A DNA stretch of 64,000 bases from Euglena gracilis (lineage: Eukaryota > Euglenida > Euglenophyceae > Euglenales), in contig CP154955.1 in assembly GCA_039621445.1 (NCBI GenBank), positions 25,050,119-25,114,118 of the forward strand. The letters are read 5' to 3'. Positions 31,640 through 41,420 of the stretch are shown piece after piece. Position numbers and translations under genes: made by a program. How positions within the stretch are numbered: position 1 is the first letter of the stretch; each line of letters starts with the position of its first letter. Under the pieces are notes generated by a model. It was not told the origin of the DNA and did no database searches. It worked only from the letters and a program-made list of their open reading frames with translations.

Positions 31640-32290
31640 CAGCACGAAACAGAGGGAATCCCTGCTTCACAGTTCACAACAAGGCACGCATCAGGGCTGT
31701 CCAGTGGGACGAATTGGTTTCTCATTGGTCCTCCACGAGATTGCGGAGAAAATCAAAACAGATACAGGCTTAATGTGGAGTGCGCAGTATCTCGACGATG
31801 GGATAATCATTGGACAACCAGAAAGTGTCAACGCTGGAATCGGATATCTTAAGGAACTCGGACCGCAGATGGGGCTTCATCTCAACCCGCAAAAATGCAT
31901 CACCTGGGGCCCTTGTGGTCAACAAGTCGCGGACGAACATGGAATGACACACAAACCATGGCAAATAGACACTAGCATCAGAGGTGATGGGGATCCCGAT
32001 CACTTTCCCCGGTACCGCCACCTTGCTTGCACAAACTTGGACAACAGAGCAAGAGGAACTGGAAAGCCTTATCAAAAAATTACAAGTCTGGGGGACAGCC
32101 AGGTCGCACACCACCTTCTGCGCAATTGTGCAGATGGCTGCCGAGTCACACACGTCCTTCAGAGTACAGACCCACAACAAATGCAAAAAGAGATCAAACA
32201 ATGCTCCGGGACCATCACCAAGGGATTTGAGGACATCATCGAAGTAGCCTTGACAGCCAACCCAGGAGTACACACCATGGAGCCTGACTG
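31640..32290 (+). pseudogene. RLE-type LINE: RT fragment
   Basis: One open frame reads RT motif B (THQGCPVGRIGFSLVL), then QYLDD (motif C) and LHLNPQKC. Further on, LLRNCADGCRVTHVL aligns with the thumb region of the array protein (LRMCLDACKVNDLL). The part between them is poorly conserved and probably contains compensating frameshifts. It ends at a C-run before the endonuclease. It is more diverged from the array than the 39-kb copy, so it is a different subfamily. Confidence 0.7.
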
Positions 32291-32329
32291 CCCCCCCCCC
32301 CCCCACACGGTATGCCATTTACCTGCCAT

Positions 32330-32700
32330 GCGGGGGCGGCTGGCCGGCTAGCCGTCCGAGCCGTCCGGACCTCTTCAGCCGGACCAATGCTGGACGCCCA
32401 GCCATCCTTCCGGACGAAGCATTTTTTCGCCAGCCGTCCGTCAAGCCGGACCAATGTCTGTCTTGCCAGCCGGCCGGACCAAAAAAAAATTGGTAAATAT
32501 CCGCCCAGAGTCGCGTGCACTGAGACGCCTGCGCTTCCAAAGACCCGGCCGGCTAGCCGGCCAGCCGGCCAGCCGGCCAGCCGGCTAGCTGGACCAAGTG
32601 CATTTTCTTCAGCCGTCTGGACCAAGCCCACAAGGTCAGCCGTCCGTCCGGACCTTCGCTTTTTTCACCAGCCGTCCGTCCGTCCGTCCGCCCCCTGCCA
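32330..32700. repeat. CCGG-rich satellite-like DNA
   Basis: Repeats of GCCGGCCA, GCCGTCC and CCGGACCA with small palindromes (GGCCGGCTAGCCGGCC). It keeps frames open on both strands without coding meaning. Confidence 0.7.
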
Positions 32701-33174
32701 ACCCCCTGCCCAACACATGCCCACCAACCACCAACTTTCATTCCTGCAAGTGTCCCAGTGCCCAGTAGCCATTTACCCAACCCTCCCAGCCCTACCAGCA
32801 CACCAACTGACCCCCCCCCCCACCAGCTGCACCACCAAAACTGAGCCCAACACCAAAATTAAAAACTGAGAGCCCGATACCCAAAAAAAAAAGCCCCATC
32901 CCACCCAGCCCCCCCCCCCCTGGACGATGACTGTGAGCCTGAACCCTGTGGTGTATCAGTTTGCTAAAAACATTGGCCCCTGACCATGTTTCTTTCCCAG
33001 TTGGTCAACAGTTTTCCATTTCACAGGTTCCACGGGAAACATTTGCACTCCCAGCTGTGACCACTTTGCTTTCCCTTTGGGTCAACAATTTGTCACCAAA
33101 TTTGGAACTCCAGATATGCAGAATACATTTTGGAAATTCACTGTGTAATTTCTTTTCCCAAGCTTAGTGGCAAA
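32701..33174. other. no gene recognised
   Basis: C-rich, then AT-rich sequence. Nothing identified. Confidence 0.35.
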
Positions 33175-33954
33175 CGGTAGACTGGGGGGGGGGGTCCTGG
33201 GTGGTCGGCCGACTAGTCGGCCGACCACCCAATTGGTCGGCCGACTAGGCCTGGTCGGCAGCTAGTCGGCGAGACAGGGGGGGGGGGGTCCTGGGTGGTC
33301 GGCCGACTAGTCGGCCGACCACCCACTCTAATGTAGTTACGGGCCAGTTTCGCCCACCCAGGACCCCCCCCCCCGTCTCGCCGACTACTATAAGGAAAAT
33401 TATCGACCGGTTTTTCATTTGACAGATTTTCTCATGCCCGTGAAGGAATCACTAATGGCCCGTGGGAAGTCCCGTGGGACAGCACCTGGCAAGCGTCATA
33501 TCGAGCAACGCAACAAGGGCAAATATAGCCTGCACGATGCAGATTTTGATCTCTGACCCACCAGGGGACGAGATTGACATTGATGACGGTCTAGACAATG
33601 AGCAGGAGCATGAGGCTCCTGCTGAACGCACCGATGCCCTCGATGCTCAACTGGCAGCCGAGCTCTTTGCTCAGCTCAACAACTTGCGTCCTCGTCGCAA
33701 GTGAGAGGGCGTCAGCGGCGATCCTTCACCTTCTCATGCTTTGCAGGCCTCGGGAATTTTTTGAGGGGGGGAAAATTATCAGACGGTTTTCCATTTCCAG
33801 ATTTTGGGCCAAAATCAGGGGGGGGGGAAATTATCGACCGGGGAAAATTATCAGACACTTACAGTAGCTGCCGACCAGTCCTAGTCGGCCGACCAATTGG
33901 GTGGTCGGCCGACTAGTCGGCCGACCACCCAGGACCCCCCCCCCCCAGTCTACC
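33175..33954. mobile_element. 780-bp foldback element with 90-bp inverted ends
   Basis: Left arm 33175-33264 and right arm 33865-33954, both starting CGGTAGACTGG + G-run and made of GGTCGGCCGACTAG palindromes. Next to the left arm is a smaller foldback (33264-33392). Inside, at about 33380-33868, is a second element with ends like CTACTATAAG/TTATC-GAC and a small ORF. So at least two elements are nested. Confidence 0.75.
33434..33704 (+). pseudogene. small ORF MPVK...LRPRRK (copy 1)
   Basis: ATG at 33434 opens MPVKESLMARGKSRG... and stops after 40 codons. A frame shifted by one continues through an acidic stretch (DPPGDEIDIDDG) to LDAQLAAELFAQLNN-LRPRRK and a stop at 33704. A second element at 37.0 kb keeps both the start (ATGCCCGTGAAG) and the end (LDAELAAQLHAQLNN-LRPRRK). 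This shows it is one small gene of about 90 codons that was once translated, here broken by a frameshift or containing a tiny intron. Basic N-terminus, acidic middle, amphipathic helical end. No family recognised. Confidence 0.55.
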
Positions 33955-34259
33955 GCCTAGGACCCCCAAGCTTGGTGAGTTCACTTTTGGCAACCCAGTT
34001 CGCACATTCATTATGCAATTCTGCCTTTGAGTTTTCCAGCTTGCATTCCCACTGTTTTTTTGCAAGTTTGGGTTTGAGATCTCCAAGTGTTCACAAGTGT
34101 TTGCATCATGTTTGTTTCCAGCGAGTGCAAAGTGAAATGGGAAAGAAATGTGGTTGCACTTAGGGATGGCACTCGTTTTCTAACTGATCGTTTTAAAACA
34201 CGTTTTTCCAAAAAAGCCCGTTTTTTTTTTGAAAAACACCGGCTTTTTTACCTTCGCCG
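33955..34259. other. no gene recognised
   Basis: The word GGTTGCACT-AGGGATGGCA near 34150 recurs in inverted form near 42890. Nothing else seen. Confidence 0.35.
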
Positions 34260-34520
34260 CCCCGCGCCGTTTTTCTCATTCTGTGTCAAGAACTGTGTTT
34301 GGGCCAAGAGTTAGGGGGAGCCCAGGGGCGGGGACCGCGGCGCCGAAGGCGCCGTGGTCGCCCCTGGGCCCCCCTAAAACCTTGGCCCAAAACACTGTTC
34401 TTGTTTGAAACCGTGTTTTGGGCGAAGATTTAAGACTTTCAAAGTCTCGAAATCGGCCCAAACACGGTTTCAAAAAAAGTTGTTTTTTTGTTTTTAATTT
34501 CCTTCGCCGCCCCCTCTCGC
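34260..34520. repeat. inverted repeat with GGCGCC hairpin
   Basis: Arms CAAGAACTGTGTTTGGGCCA ... and TTGGCCCAAAACACTGTTCT... face each other around CGGCGCCGAAGGCGCCG. Part of it (ACCTTGGCCCAAAACAC ... GAAACCGTGTTTTGG) recurs at 49095-49140. Confidence 0.6.
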
Positions 34521-34789
34521 GCAAGGACCAAGGCATGAAAAGAGCGGATCAGTCTGGGTCAGAATCGCTTTTACCCGGAGGCCTTGGGGAGCGGAAGATA
34601 AACGCCAATTTGCCTGCAAATCACACTGGGAAACCGTGGGCAGCCCTCTTTCCAAGTGTCACAAGTCCAACGTGCCAGCCGCATAGGCCACCAGCTGCCC
34701 GCCCACCAGTTGGCTGCAGAAACCCCAGGAGGAGCCATTTCTGCAAACTTCCCAGTTCTTCCAATGAATGCATCAAATTCGTCTCCAAA

Positions 34790-34995
34790 ATCCCCCGTAA
34801 ACAAAAAAAAGTCAGCCCCCCGTAAACAAAAAAAAGTCAGCCCCCCCATAAACAAAAAAAAGTCAGCCCCCGCCCTAAATTTAGAAAGTCAGCACCCCCC
34901 CCCCCCGTAAATTAAAAAAAAAGGTCAGCCCCCACCCTAAATTTAAAAGTCAGCGCCCCGCCCTAAAGTCAGCCCCCCCCATAAATGGAAAAAAA
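34790..34995. repeat. C-run/TAAA/A-run/GTCAG tandem repeat
   Basis: Seven to eight units of 20-25 bp: C-run, (R)TAAA(C/T), A-run, GTCAG. Confidence 0.75.
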
Positions 34996-35005
34996 TCTGC
35001 CCCCT

Positions 35006-35698
35006 TCACAAAAATTCCCTTTCTACAAAACTTTGTGCAAAAAAGCATGCAGATCCAGAAGAAGCCTGAGTGGGACCATTCCCGATTGTAGTAAAGTAAC
35101 GTGTCCCTCTGGCTTGTCCACCGTGTAGCACAGGGAAGAACCGGTCTTTCAGCACTGAAGCAAACAAAAAACAATTACGGTTGGCAACCAACAACACACC
35201 AGTGACGACTGAACTCACCACTTTGTCTCTTCCCTTGTCCTTCAAATAGTCTGACACCAACAGGTGTAATGCATGTGCTTGACAAATCCAACTTTGCATT
35301 CCTGATGAAAGAAATCGACCGACAAAGTAAATTTTATCCAACAAACCTTTCACTTTTTCTGAAATGAGATTCCTCATGGATTCCATATTTGAAGCTCCGT
35401 CTGTTGCGATGCCTGGCAGATAACAATGCTTAATGCTGAGGTGCAAAGTCATGCACACGTGCAGTCCAGTCCAGTCCAATGCGTGCCTGTCCATTGATGA
35501 ACTGCAACTTCTGGGACCTGCCACTGACCATAGCTTCATCTTTTTAAGCTCCAAACAACCATCAGCATGTGCTTTGGCGTGCAGAGTGACAAGAGACACT
35601 TCGGCTCCACATACTTTGCACATGCGAACATAACACTTCTTGCCGGCCTTGGAAATCTTCGGTCCGAAGCACCGCCACACAGGGTCCTCGATACGCAT
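35006..35698 (-). pseudogene. hAT transposase N-terminal part (BED finger + DUF659-like)
   Basis: 230-codon frame. DPVWRCFG, then C27-x2-C30 ... H40-x3-H44 form a BED-type zinc finger. IATDGASNMESMRNLI and CQAHALHLLVSDYLKD are typical of hAT transposases (the Asp and the CxxH region), and TRYFTTIG fits the following TRW-like motif. The dimerisation C-terminus is absent and the region between finger and core is short, so it is a fragment or an exon set. A hAT C-terminus lies at 44.2 kb on the same strand. Confidence 0.75.
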
Positions 35699-35734
35699 CA
35701 GGATACATAAGGATTTTCTCGCCCGTGCAGCTAC

Positions 35735-36290
35735 ACTCCGCCAGGGGGCATTAGCCCTAGGGTTCGAAGCACTCGAAGTCCTCCATCCCTTGCCTCAGCT
35801 CCTGATGCTTGGCGATGGCGTGCTTGATAGGGGTTGCTTGTCCTTAGTGTCACTGCTCGGCCGAAGCCGCAATGGTTTAATCGTGACACGTCAGGTAGGC
35901 AACCGCCGGTGAACCGATGGTTCACCGGCCCTTACCCATCAGGCACGCCAGGGTCATGCCTCTGGTTGCTGATTTCCACCTCGGCGCCATCGGAACTTCC
36001 CGCCGTACGGCGGCCATTCCTGACACCGCCTGGCAGCGCCGTATGCCATGGCTGGTTCAAGACCCGTGCACTCCCCACTCGGAGTTTAACTTATCGGGCC
36101 TCGTGACAAATCCACGGTGGGTAGCACAGCTTCACCCAGACCGTGCCCCGGGCCCAGGGAAACGTCTCTTTTGGCCCTCGCCACAAGAGGAACCCCCTTG
36201 TGACTCCCTGTGCCGCCGCAGGTCGCGGGTAGCTTATACTCTGGGTGTAATGTACAGAGGAGAAGAGTGCTGAGTGATACTTGTTCAGGG
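35735..36290. repeat. GC-rich structured dispersed repeat
   Basis: Includes a perfect 11-bp hairpin (35905-35915 with 35919-35929) and several smaller ones. The part at about 36105-36215 (TTTTGGCCCTCGCCACAAG and neighbours) recurs in reverse complement at 48440-48540. A GGGTTCGAAGCAC B-box-like word at 35760 is compatible with a Pol III-derived SINE, but no A box was confirmed. Confidence 0.45.
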
Positions 36291-36329
36291 TGCGGAGGTC
36301 AGTGGCTAGCGGAAGATGAGCAAAGGTCA

Positions 36330-36645
36330 CCTTCAATATATATATATATATATACACATATATGATATATGTATGTATGTATATATATGGGTATATATAT
36401 ATATATGTGTGTGTATATATGTATATGTATATATATTTGTATATTATATTATCTGTATATATATATATATATGTCTATATCTTTGTATCTTATCTTCATT
36501 ATATATTAGCTATTCTCTTATTCTCTCTCTCTATATCTCTCTCTCTCTCTCTTGTTTGTTATTATATCTTTTCTCTATATGCCTCTCTCTATTCTCTCTC
36601 TTCTCTTATTCTTCTCTTCTCTGTATTTCTCTCTCTCTCTCCCCT
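36330..36645. repeat. TA/TATG and TC microsatellites
   Basis: Long (TA)n/(TATG)n followed by (TC)n tracts. Not coding. Confidence 0.9.
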
Positions 36646-36800
36646 CTCCCCCCCCACCCCTTCTTGTCCCTGGGCCCCGGCCGACGGGATTTTTGGCCCC
36701 GGCCAATGAAATTCCTTTGGTACCCCCTTATGTTTGTCCCCCCCCCTTATTGTCCGGTCGGGCCTCCCGGGGGCAGGTGGGTGGGACAATAGGGGGGGGG
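36646..36800. repeat. poly-G/C-terminated foldback (family copy 2)
   Basis: Reverse-complement copy of the element at 1664-1850. It shares the AATGAAATTCCTTTGGTACC core, GTCCGGTCGGGCCTCCCGGG, and the C-run + TTATTGTCC ends. Confidence 0.75.
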
Positions 36801-36831
36801 TATATATATGTATGTATATATATAGATATAC

Positions 36832-36862
<31 letters not shown>

Positions 36863-36937
36863 TGTATGTATGTATGTATGTATGTATGTATGCATACATA
36901 CATACATGCATATAGTATGCATACATATATGTATGTA
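36801..36937. repeat. (TATG)n microsatellite
   Basis: About 13 TATG units and flanking TA-rich DNA. The TA-rich DNA resumes at 37371, so the next element inserted into it. Confidence 0.9.
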
Positions 36938-37373
36938 TACTATAACCTTCTGATAGTTTCCCCCCCCCCACGGAGTCGAAAACTAGGGGGGGGGGAACTT
37001 TCGACCGGTTTGGCCTCCCAGGTTCTTCGACAATGCCCGTGAAGACTGCCTGGGGCCCCCTCCCCAGGGGGTGGTGGGTGGGGGGGGACCCCCCTCCCCC
37101 CCCATTGATGCCATAGCTGAGCGTTTGGATGCTGAGCTTGCAGCCCAGCTCCATGCCCAACTCAACAATTTGCGCCCTCGTCGCAAGTGACCCTGCTAAA
37201 AATGGTCTCCCCTTGGCTTCATGTTCCCCTCCTTGCAATGATCCACGCTTTCCTGGGACTCGATTTTTTTGGGGGGGGAAACTTTCAGACGGGTCGCCAT
37301 TTTCTGTTTTTGGCCAAAAAAGTGGGGGGGGGGAAACTTTCGACCGGGGAAAACTATCAGACGGTCATAGTAT
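36938..37373. mobile_element. G-run element with small ORF (copy 2)
   Basis: Terminal inverted repeats ATACTATAACC..TCTGATAG (left) and CTATCAGACGGTCATAGTAT (right). ATG at 37033 (ATGCCCGTGAAG) and the C-terminal frame ...LDAELAAQLHAQLNN-LRPRRK ending at 37190 match the ORF at 33.4-33.7 kb, but G/C runs between them break the frame. The upstream block (AACTTTCGACCGGTTT) and the downstream block with GGCCAAAA and TTTCGACCGGGG are also shared. Inserted in a (TATG)n tract. Confidence 0.65.
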
Positions 37374-37680
37374 ATACATATACATGACATATGTATAAAA
37401 ATATATTTTTATTATTCCCCCCTTCTTCTTATCCCCTCTCCTCCATATCCCTATAATATATCGATATATTATATATATCTATATATATTATTATCTTATC
37501 TTTCTTATCTTCTTTATCTTATTTATTATATCTTATTTCTCCCCCCCCCCCTCTTTCTACTCTCTTTTTCTCTTCCCCCCCTTCTCCTCTCCTCTCTCCG
37601 CCACTGTTTATGTCTCTTTTTTTTCTCTGTTTTGTTTTATTATACCTTCTATATATATATTGGGCAGGGAGGGGGTCGTT
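37374..37680. repeat. TA- and TC-rich simple sequence
   Basis: Microsatellite-like; no gene. Confidence 0.8.
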
Positions 37681-37928
37681 TGTACCTCTTTTGCCACAGG
37701 ATGGCGTGTTTGTGTCGGGTTTTGGCTTTTGTTGTGTTTTGCTTCTCTGCGCGTCTATGTGACCCATTGATTTGTCTTTGCCTCGCCGTGTGGCTCTGCT
37801 CAAGGGGTAACTAGGGGTTACTGAGTTGTGTCTTCTTTGCTCATTTTGTAATCTGACCTTGGGGTGCAAACATAGCAGGTGAGAGTTCAAGGTTGGTTAT
37901 TTGGTTGAGAGTTTGTGCTCAAAGGCCT
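37681..37928. other. probable LINE 3' trailer or flank
   Basis: No similarity to the array trailer was noticed. It is the 3' side of the minus-strand endonuclease half. Confidence 0.3.
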
Positions 37929-38770
37929 TCAGACAGAATATGGTGAGTGGGCGGAAGACAGGGTGATCTCATCTTTGGAAGAATACAAGCTCCAAACGAG
38001 CTGTCTGCTGATTTCTCTGATAAGTGTGAAGGACAGGCCTTGCCAAATGTCTGCTTCTGCGGCCCGCCGTTGCCACCCTTCCCGCTGCCCCAGAAGGGCC
38101 TTGAGGAGGGTGGCCATCAAGGAGCGCGCTTCTTGTCCCATGCCCCCGTAGCAATCCATGACGAATGGCATCAACCGCCAGCCCAGTCGTTGGCATGTTG
38201 CATCATATTTGGTATGCTTTTCAGCCTCCTGACGTGTTTGCCATTGTGAAAGGCTCTCTGCACTCCGCAGCGGATGACTTTGCGCAAGGGTGTGGCGGAT
38301 TGTCACATCCACTGCAACGGGTCCATCACTGTCCAAGCGAGGAATGAAGATGTCCCCAGGCCGGGAACGGTCATCAGCTCGTTGTTCTTTACGGGCTGTA
38401 AATCCTGCCTTCTGTGTTGTGGTTGTCAGAAAATCTTGTACCGCCCCGTGCCGCCGGGTGATGAAGTTTGATTTGCAGCAAACGAGGTGGTGTCCGAGAA
38501 AGTCTGATGGTCCAAAGCATTTGGGACAGAGGTTGGGATCGGATTCCATTGGTGTGAGAGTCATTCCGAGGGACCAACGAAGTGTGCAGCGGAATTCAGC
38601 CGTGGGCAACAGGGTGCGGAGTCCTTGAGATGGTGTCAAAGCAGCCCACGCCATAGCATGTGGTTGGCATTGGCTTGCAAAACGTACAGCAGCAGGTCCA
38701 TTCAATGTGTCCCGAAGTGTTTTCTGGCGGGCAAGCATGCTCTGCTGATTCCACCAACGTTGTGAATTGT
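37929..38770 (-). pseudogene. RLE-type LINE: endonuclease half
   Basis: Open frame homologous to the C-terminal half of the array protein from RWWNQQSMLARQ to the stop (AHSPYSV versus AHRPYA). The CCHC knuckle (CPKCFG ... GHHLVCC), RRHGAVQDF, SRPGDIF and AVDVTIRH are intact. The frame has no stop, so it is relatively young. It begins exactly where the plus-strand half begins, forming a head-to-head pair. Confidence 0.8.
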
Positions 38771-39020
38771 GTGGAGACTGTGCCTGAGGGATCAGGTTTT
38801 TGTCACTGGCCCATTGTGGCACCCAACGTCGGCCAACCAAAGAAAAGTGCTTGTGCCTTACACTCCTGCGAAAGACAGCACACAGCCTACCCTGGCAGCA
38901 TCGGGGGGAGCGGGCCGAGGTCGGTCTTTACTGACCTGCGGGGACATTGAAAGTAACCCCGGACCTCCTACAGACCCACCATTTGTTTCGGGTGAGGATA
39001 TTGACATGGCTGTCGGGTGA
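38769..39020 (+). pseudogene. RLE-type LINE: N-terminal fragment with 2A-like motif
   Basis: 83-codon frame ending soon after RSLLTCGDIESNPGPPT. DIESNPGP (38943-38966) matches the D-[VI]-E-x-N-P-G-P core of 2A/CHYSEL ribosome-skipping peptides. Such motifs are known at the N-termini of several non-LTR retrotransposons (for example trypanosome L1Tc and sea urchin elements). After it, a GTCGGGTGAGGAC-type duplication and a stop occur, and RT begins 150 nt later, so the N-terminal region has been joined to RT by a deletion. Confidence 0.7.
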
Positions 39021-39164
39021 GGACGTTGACATGGCGCCAGCATCACAAATTTCCATCCCCCCGACCGCACCACCACCAGCAGTGCCACCATTGGAAAGGG
39101 GATCTTGGTTCCCAAATCTGCCGGGTCCATTGTTCCAAAAATCCTGCAATCCATCCGTAGATGA

Positions 39165-40105
39165 TGCCCTGAAGTGTCCCCTTGGCTGGATTCGTGCTAC
39201 GCCCAACACAGCAAGCTGTATTGTGGAAACCATTGTCTGCCTTCCCAGAGGGGAGCTCAACAAGGCGACCCATGCGGACCTGCAGCTTTCGCCTGGGGTG
39301 TACAAGACCTTTGTGAGGGCCTCTCCCCTTTGGTCGAATGGCAGGGATGGTACTTGGATGACGCCCATCTGCTGGGATCGCCAGCCCAGTTGCACAACGC
39401 CCTTGCCCTTTTGATTCGTGAGGCAGCCACGCTTGGGTTGGCCGTGAACCCTGCAAAATGTCGATTGTGGGGACCAGGGTTCACATCAACAGAAGGTGTC
39501 CCTTGCATTCCCCCTGGCACGCCACAGGACAGCCCCTTACATCAAATACCACTGACTGCCTTTGTTGCTGGTTCTGGTTTGAAAGTTTTGGGGGTCCCTG
39601 TTCACCACCCCCAAGATGACCGCTTCTGTGAAGAAGTTTGGAATAAGCGCATTGAAGACATCCGACGCTCTTGCACAATACTTCAGCACCTACCTCAATC
39701 ACATGTGCAATTCACCTTGCTTTGTTTCTGTTTATCTGCTTGCAAAGTGAATGACCTCTTGCGGACCTGCAAAACCTCCTCTGCAACAGCGGCATGCAAG
39801 ACATTGTCGAGAATTATTCGGGAAACATCCAGTGGCATGGTCGGCTCCCCTTGCACCCCAGAAGAATGGTTGCAAGTTTCCCTGGCAATCAGATGCGGTG
39901 GACTGGGGATCTTGGATCCACTATTTCAACGTGTGCCTGCCAGATTGTCTCAAGTGGTGGACTTTTGTCGAAGAGCTCCCTCTGTCTTGGGCCTGCCCGC
40001 TGCCATGGACATCCCAAGGACACTGACGATTGTTTACGGACAGCCCTCAATGAACTTGGTCAAATGGCCCCACTAGAGGGATCCTGGGGGTCGTCAAGTT
40101 CATTT
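39165..40105 (+). pseudogene. RLE-type LINE: RT half
   Basis: Frame with PWLDSCYAQHSKL, motif B (GAQQGDPCGPAAFAW), WYLDDAH (motif C), VNPAKCRLWGPG, KVLGVPVHHP, KVNDLL and GGLGILDP. It aligns with array residues from about 1 to 260, then shifts frame near 40020 and ends at about 40105. The endonuclease half lies in opposite orientation at 37.9-38.77 kb and begins about where this half stops. RT motifs before B are missing (upstream TGA at 39162). Confidence 0.75.
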
Positions 40106-40560
40106 TGCTGAGGTGGGAAGGTTGCAGGCCAGCAGAATCTGGCAGAACTGGTTGGCTGGGGGGCCACTGTTGCAGACCAAAAAGTGGATGTGCTGTCTGG
40201 CTGGGGGGCCACTGTTGCAGGCCAAAATGTGGAGGAACATCGTTTGCCAGTTTGTCGGGGGCTTTTCAGGCTGAGAGCAAAAATGGTGTCAGGGGGGGGG
40301 GGGGGCTTTGCAGGCCCATGGCCTTTGCAGGCCACTGGGACAAAATGCTGCAACAAGACCAAACGGTGTCACAAGGGGGGCCTTTGCAGGCCCAGGGCCT
40401 TTGCAGGCCACTGGAGCAAAATGGTGTTGGAGGGGGGCCTTTGCAGGCCCAGGGCCTTTGCAGGCCACTGGGGCAAAATGGTGCAACAGACCGAAATGGT
40501 GTCACAGGGGGGCCTTTGCAGGCCCAGTGACTTTGCAGGACACTGGGGTAAAACGGTGTC
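40106..40560. repeat. GGCCTTTGCAGGCC tandem repeats
   Basis: Units of 30-60 bp built on GGCCTTTGCAGGCC(CA) and GGCAAAATGGTG; each core is a palindrome-like word. Further clusters of the same unit lie at 40757-40880 (five copies, ~25 bp) and, with TTTT instead of TTTG, at 42415-42485. Confidence 0.8.
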
Positions 40561-40756
40561 ACTGAGGGGTTGGGGTGGCAAAATGTTTTTCAATGTCAAG
40601 TCAAAATTGCTGCAAAATGTGTCACAGCTTTTGGTGTAACATGTGCTGTGAAAACTGGGGGTTTGCCACTTCAATTGATCAGAGGTTTGGGATGCAATGC
40701 AGAACACAGAAAAGAAGACACTGGAGCTGAAAGTAGCACTTAATGGTTGGCAGATG

Positions 40757-40880
40757 GGGGGCCTTTGCAGGCCCAAAGGGGGGGGGGCCTTTGCAGGCCC
40801 AAGATGAGGGGCCTTTGCAGGCCCAAGATGAGGGGCCTTTGCAGGCCCAGATGGAGGGGCCTTTGCAGGCCCTGTACAGG
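40757..40880. repeat. GGGGCCTTTGCAGGCCCA short-period array
   Basis: Five units of about 25-27 bp, separated from the previous array by AT-richer DNA. Confidence 0.8.
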
Positions 40881-41108
40881 GGGGCGTTTAAAAGCGTTTG
40901 ATACTAAATTCGGTTTGGTATTTAACTCGTCGGGTTTAAATCCGTTTTAATCCCGACGAGGATCCCCCCTCGGCCGGATTTAAACCACCGAGTTTAAGCA
41001 TTACGCATTTAAGAATCGTGAAGAAATTCCTAACCAGGAATCTTTTTTTGGATGGTGTGTTGAGAAACAATGTCCTGTTTCCCTTGTTTTTCCTTTCCAC
41101 CCTTCCAG

Positions 41109-41420
41109 AGAGGCTGTCCCTGGCGACAACGTTGGATTCAACGTGAAGAACATGTCTGTCAAGGATATTTGGTTATGTGGCCTCGAACGCCAAGAAAGAT
41201 CCCGCCAAGGAGGCTGCTGACTTCACTGCGCAGGTAAGCCTCTCTTCAAACGGCGTTTTGTTCCTTTTCCATTCACGTTTTTTCAGGTAACCATTCTGAA
41301 CCCTGGTCACCCTGGTCACCCTGGTCAGATTGACAACGGTGCCCCCGTGCCCGTGCTGGACTGCCACATTGCCGGCAGAAGTCCACTGGCAAGATCTTTA
41401 AGACGAAGACATCGAGACGA
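41109..41420 (+). pseudogene. eEF1A pseudogene fragment, copy 2 (with intron)
   Basis: A CTTCCAG acceptor-like site precedes AVPGDNVGFNVKNMSVKDI. After a missing Arg-Arg-type codon pair (frame shift at about 41168), YVASNAKKDPAKEAADFTAQ follows. A 53-bp GT-AG intron (41234-41286) lies at the same place as in copy 1. Then VTILN, a tripled HPG (CACCCTGGT repeat), QIDNG and VLDCHIA follow. It is better preserved than copy 1 but still frameshifted. eEF1A delivers aminoacyl-tRNA to the ribosome; this fragment covers a short part of domain 2 to domain 3. Confidence 0.85.

Noticed and set aside
32236-32869. 185- and 131-codon frames on both strands
   Set aside because: They arise from GCCGGCCA/GCCGTCC repeats without stops.
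36316-36953. Tyr/Ile/Val- and Ser/Leu-rich frames that look like membrane proteins
   Set aside because: They are translations of TA, TATG and TC microsatellites.
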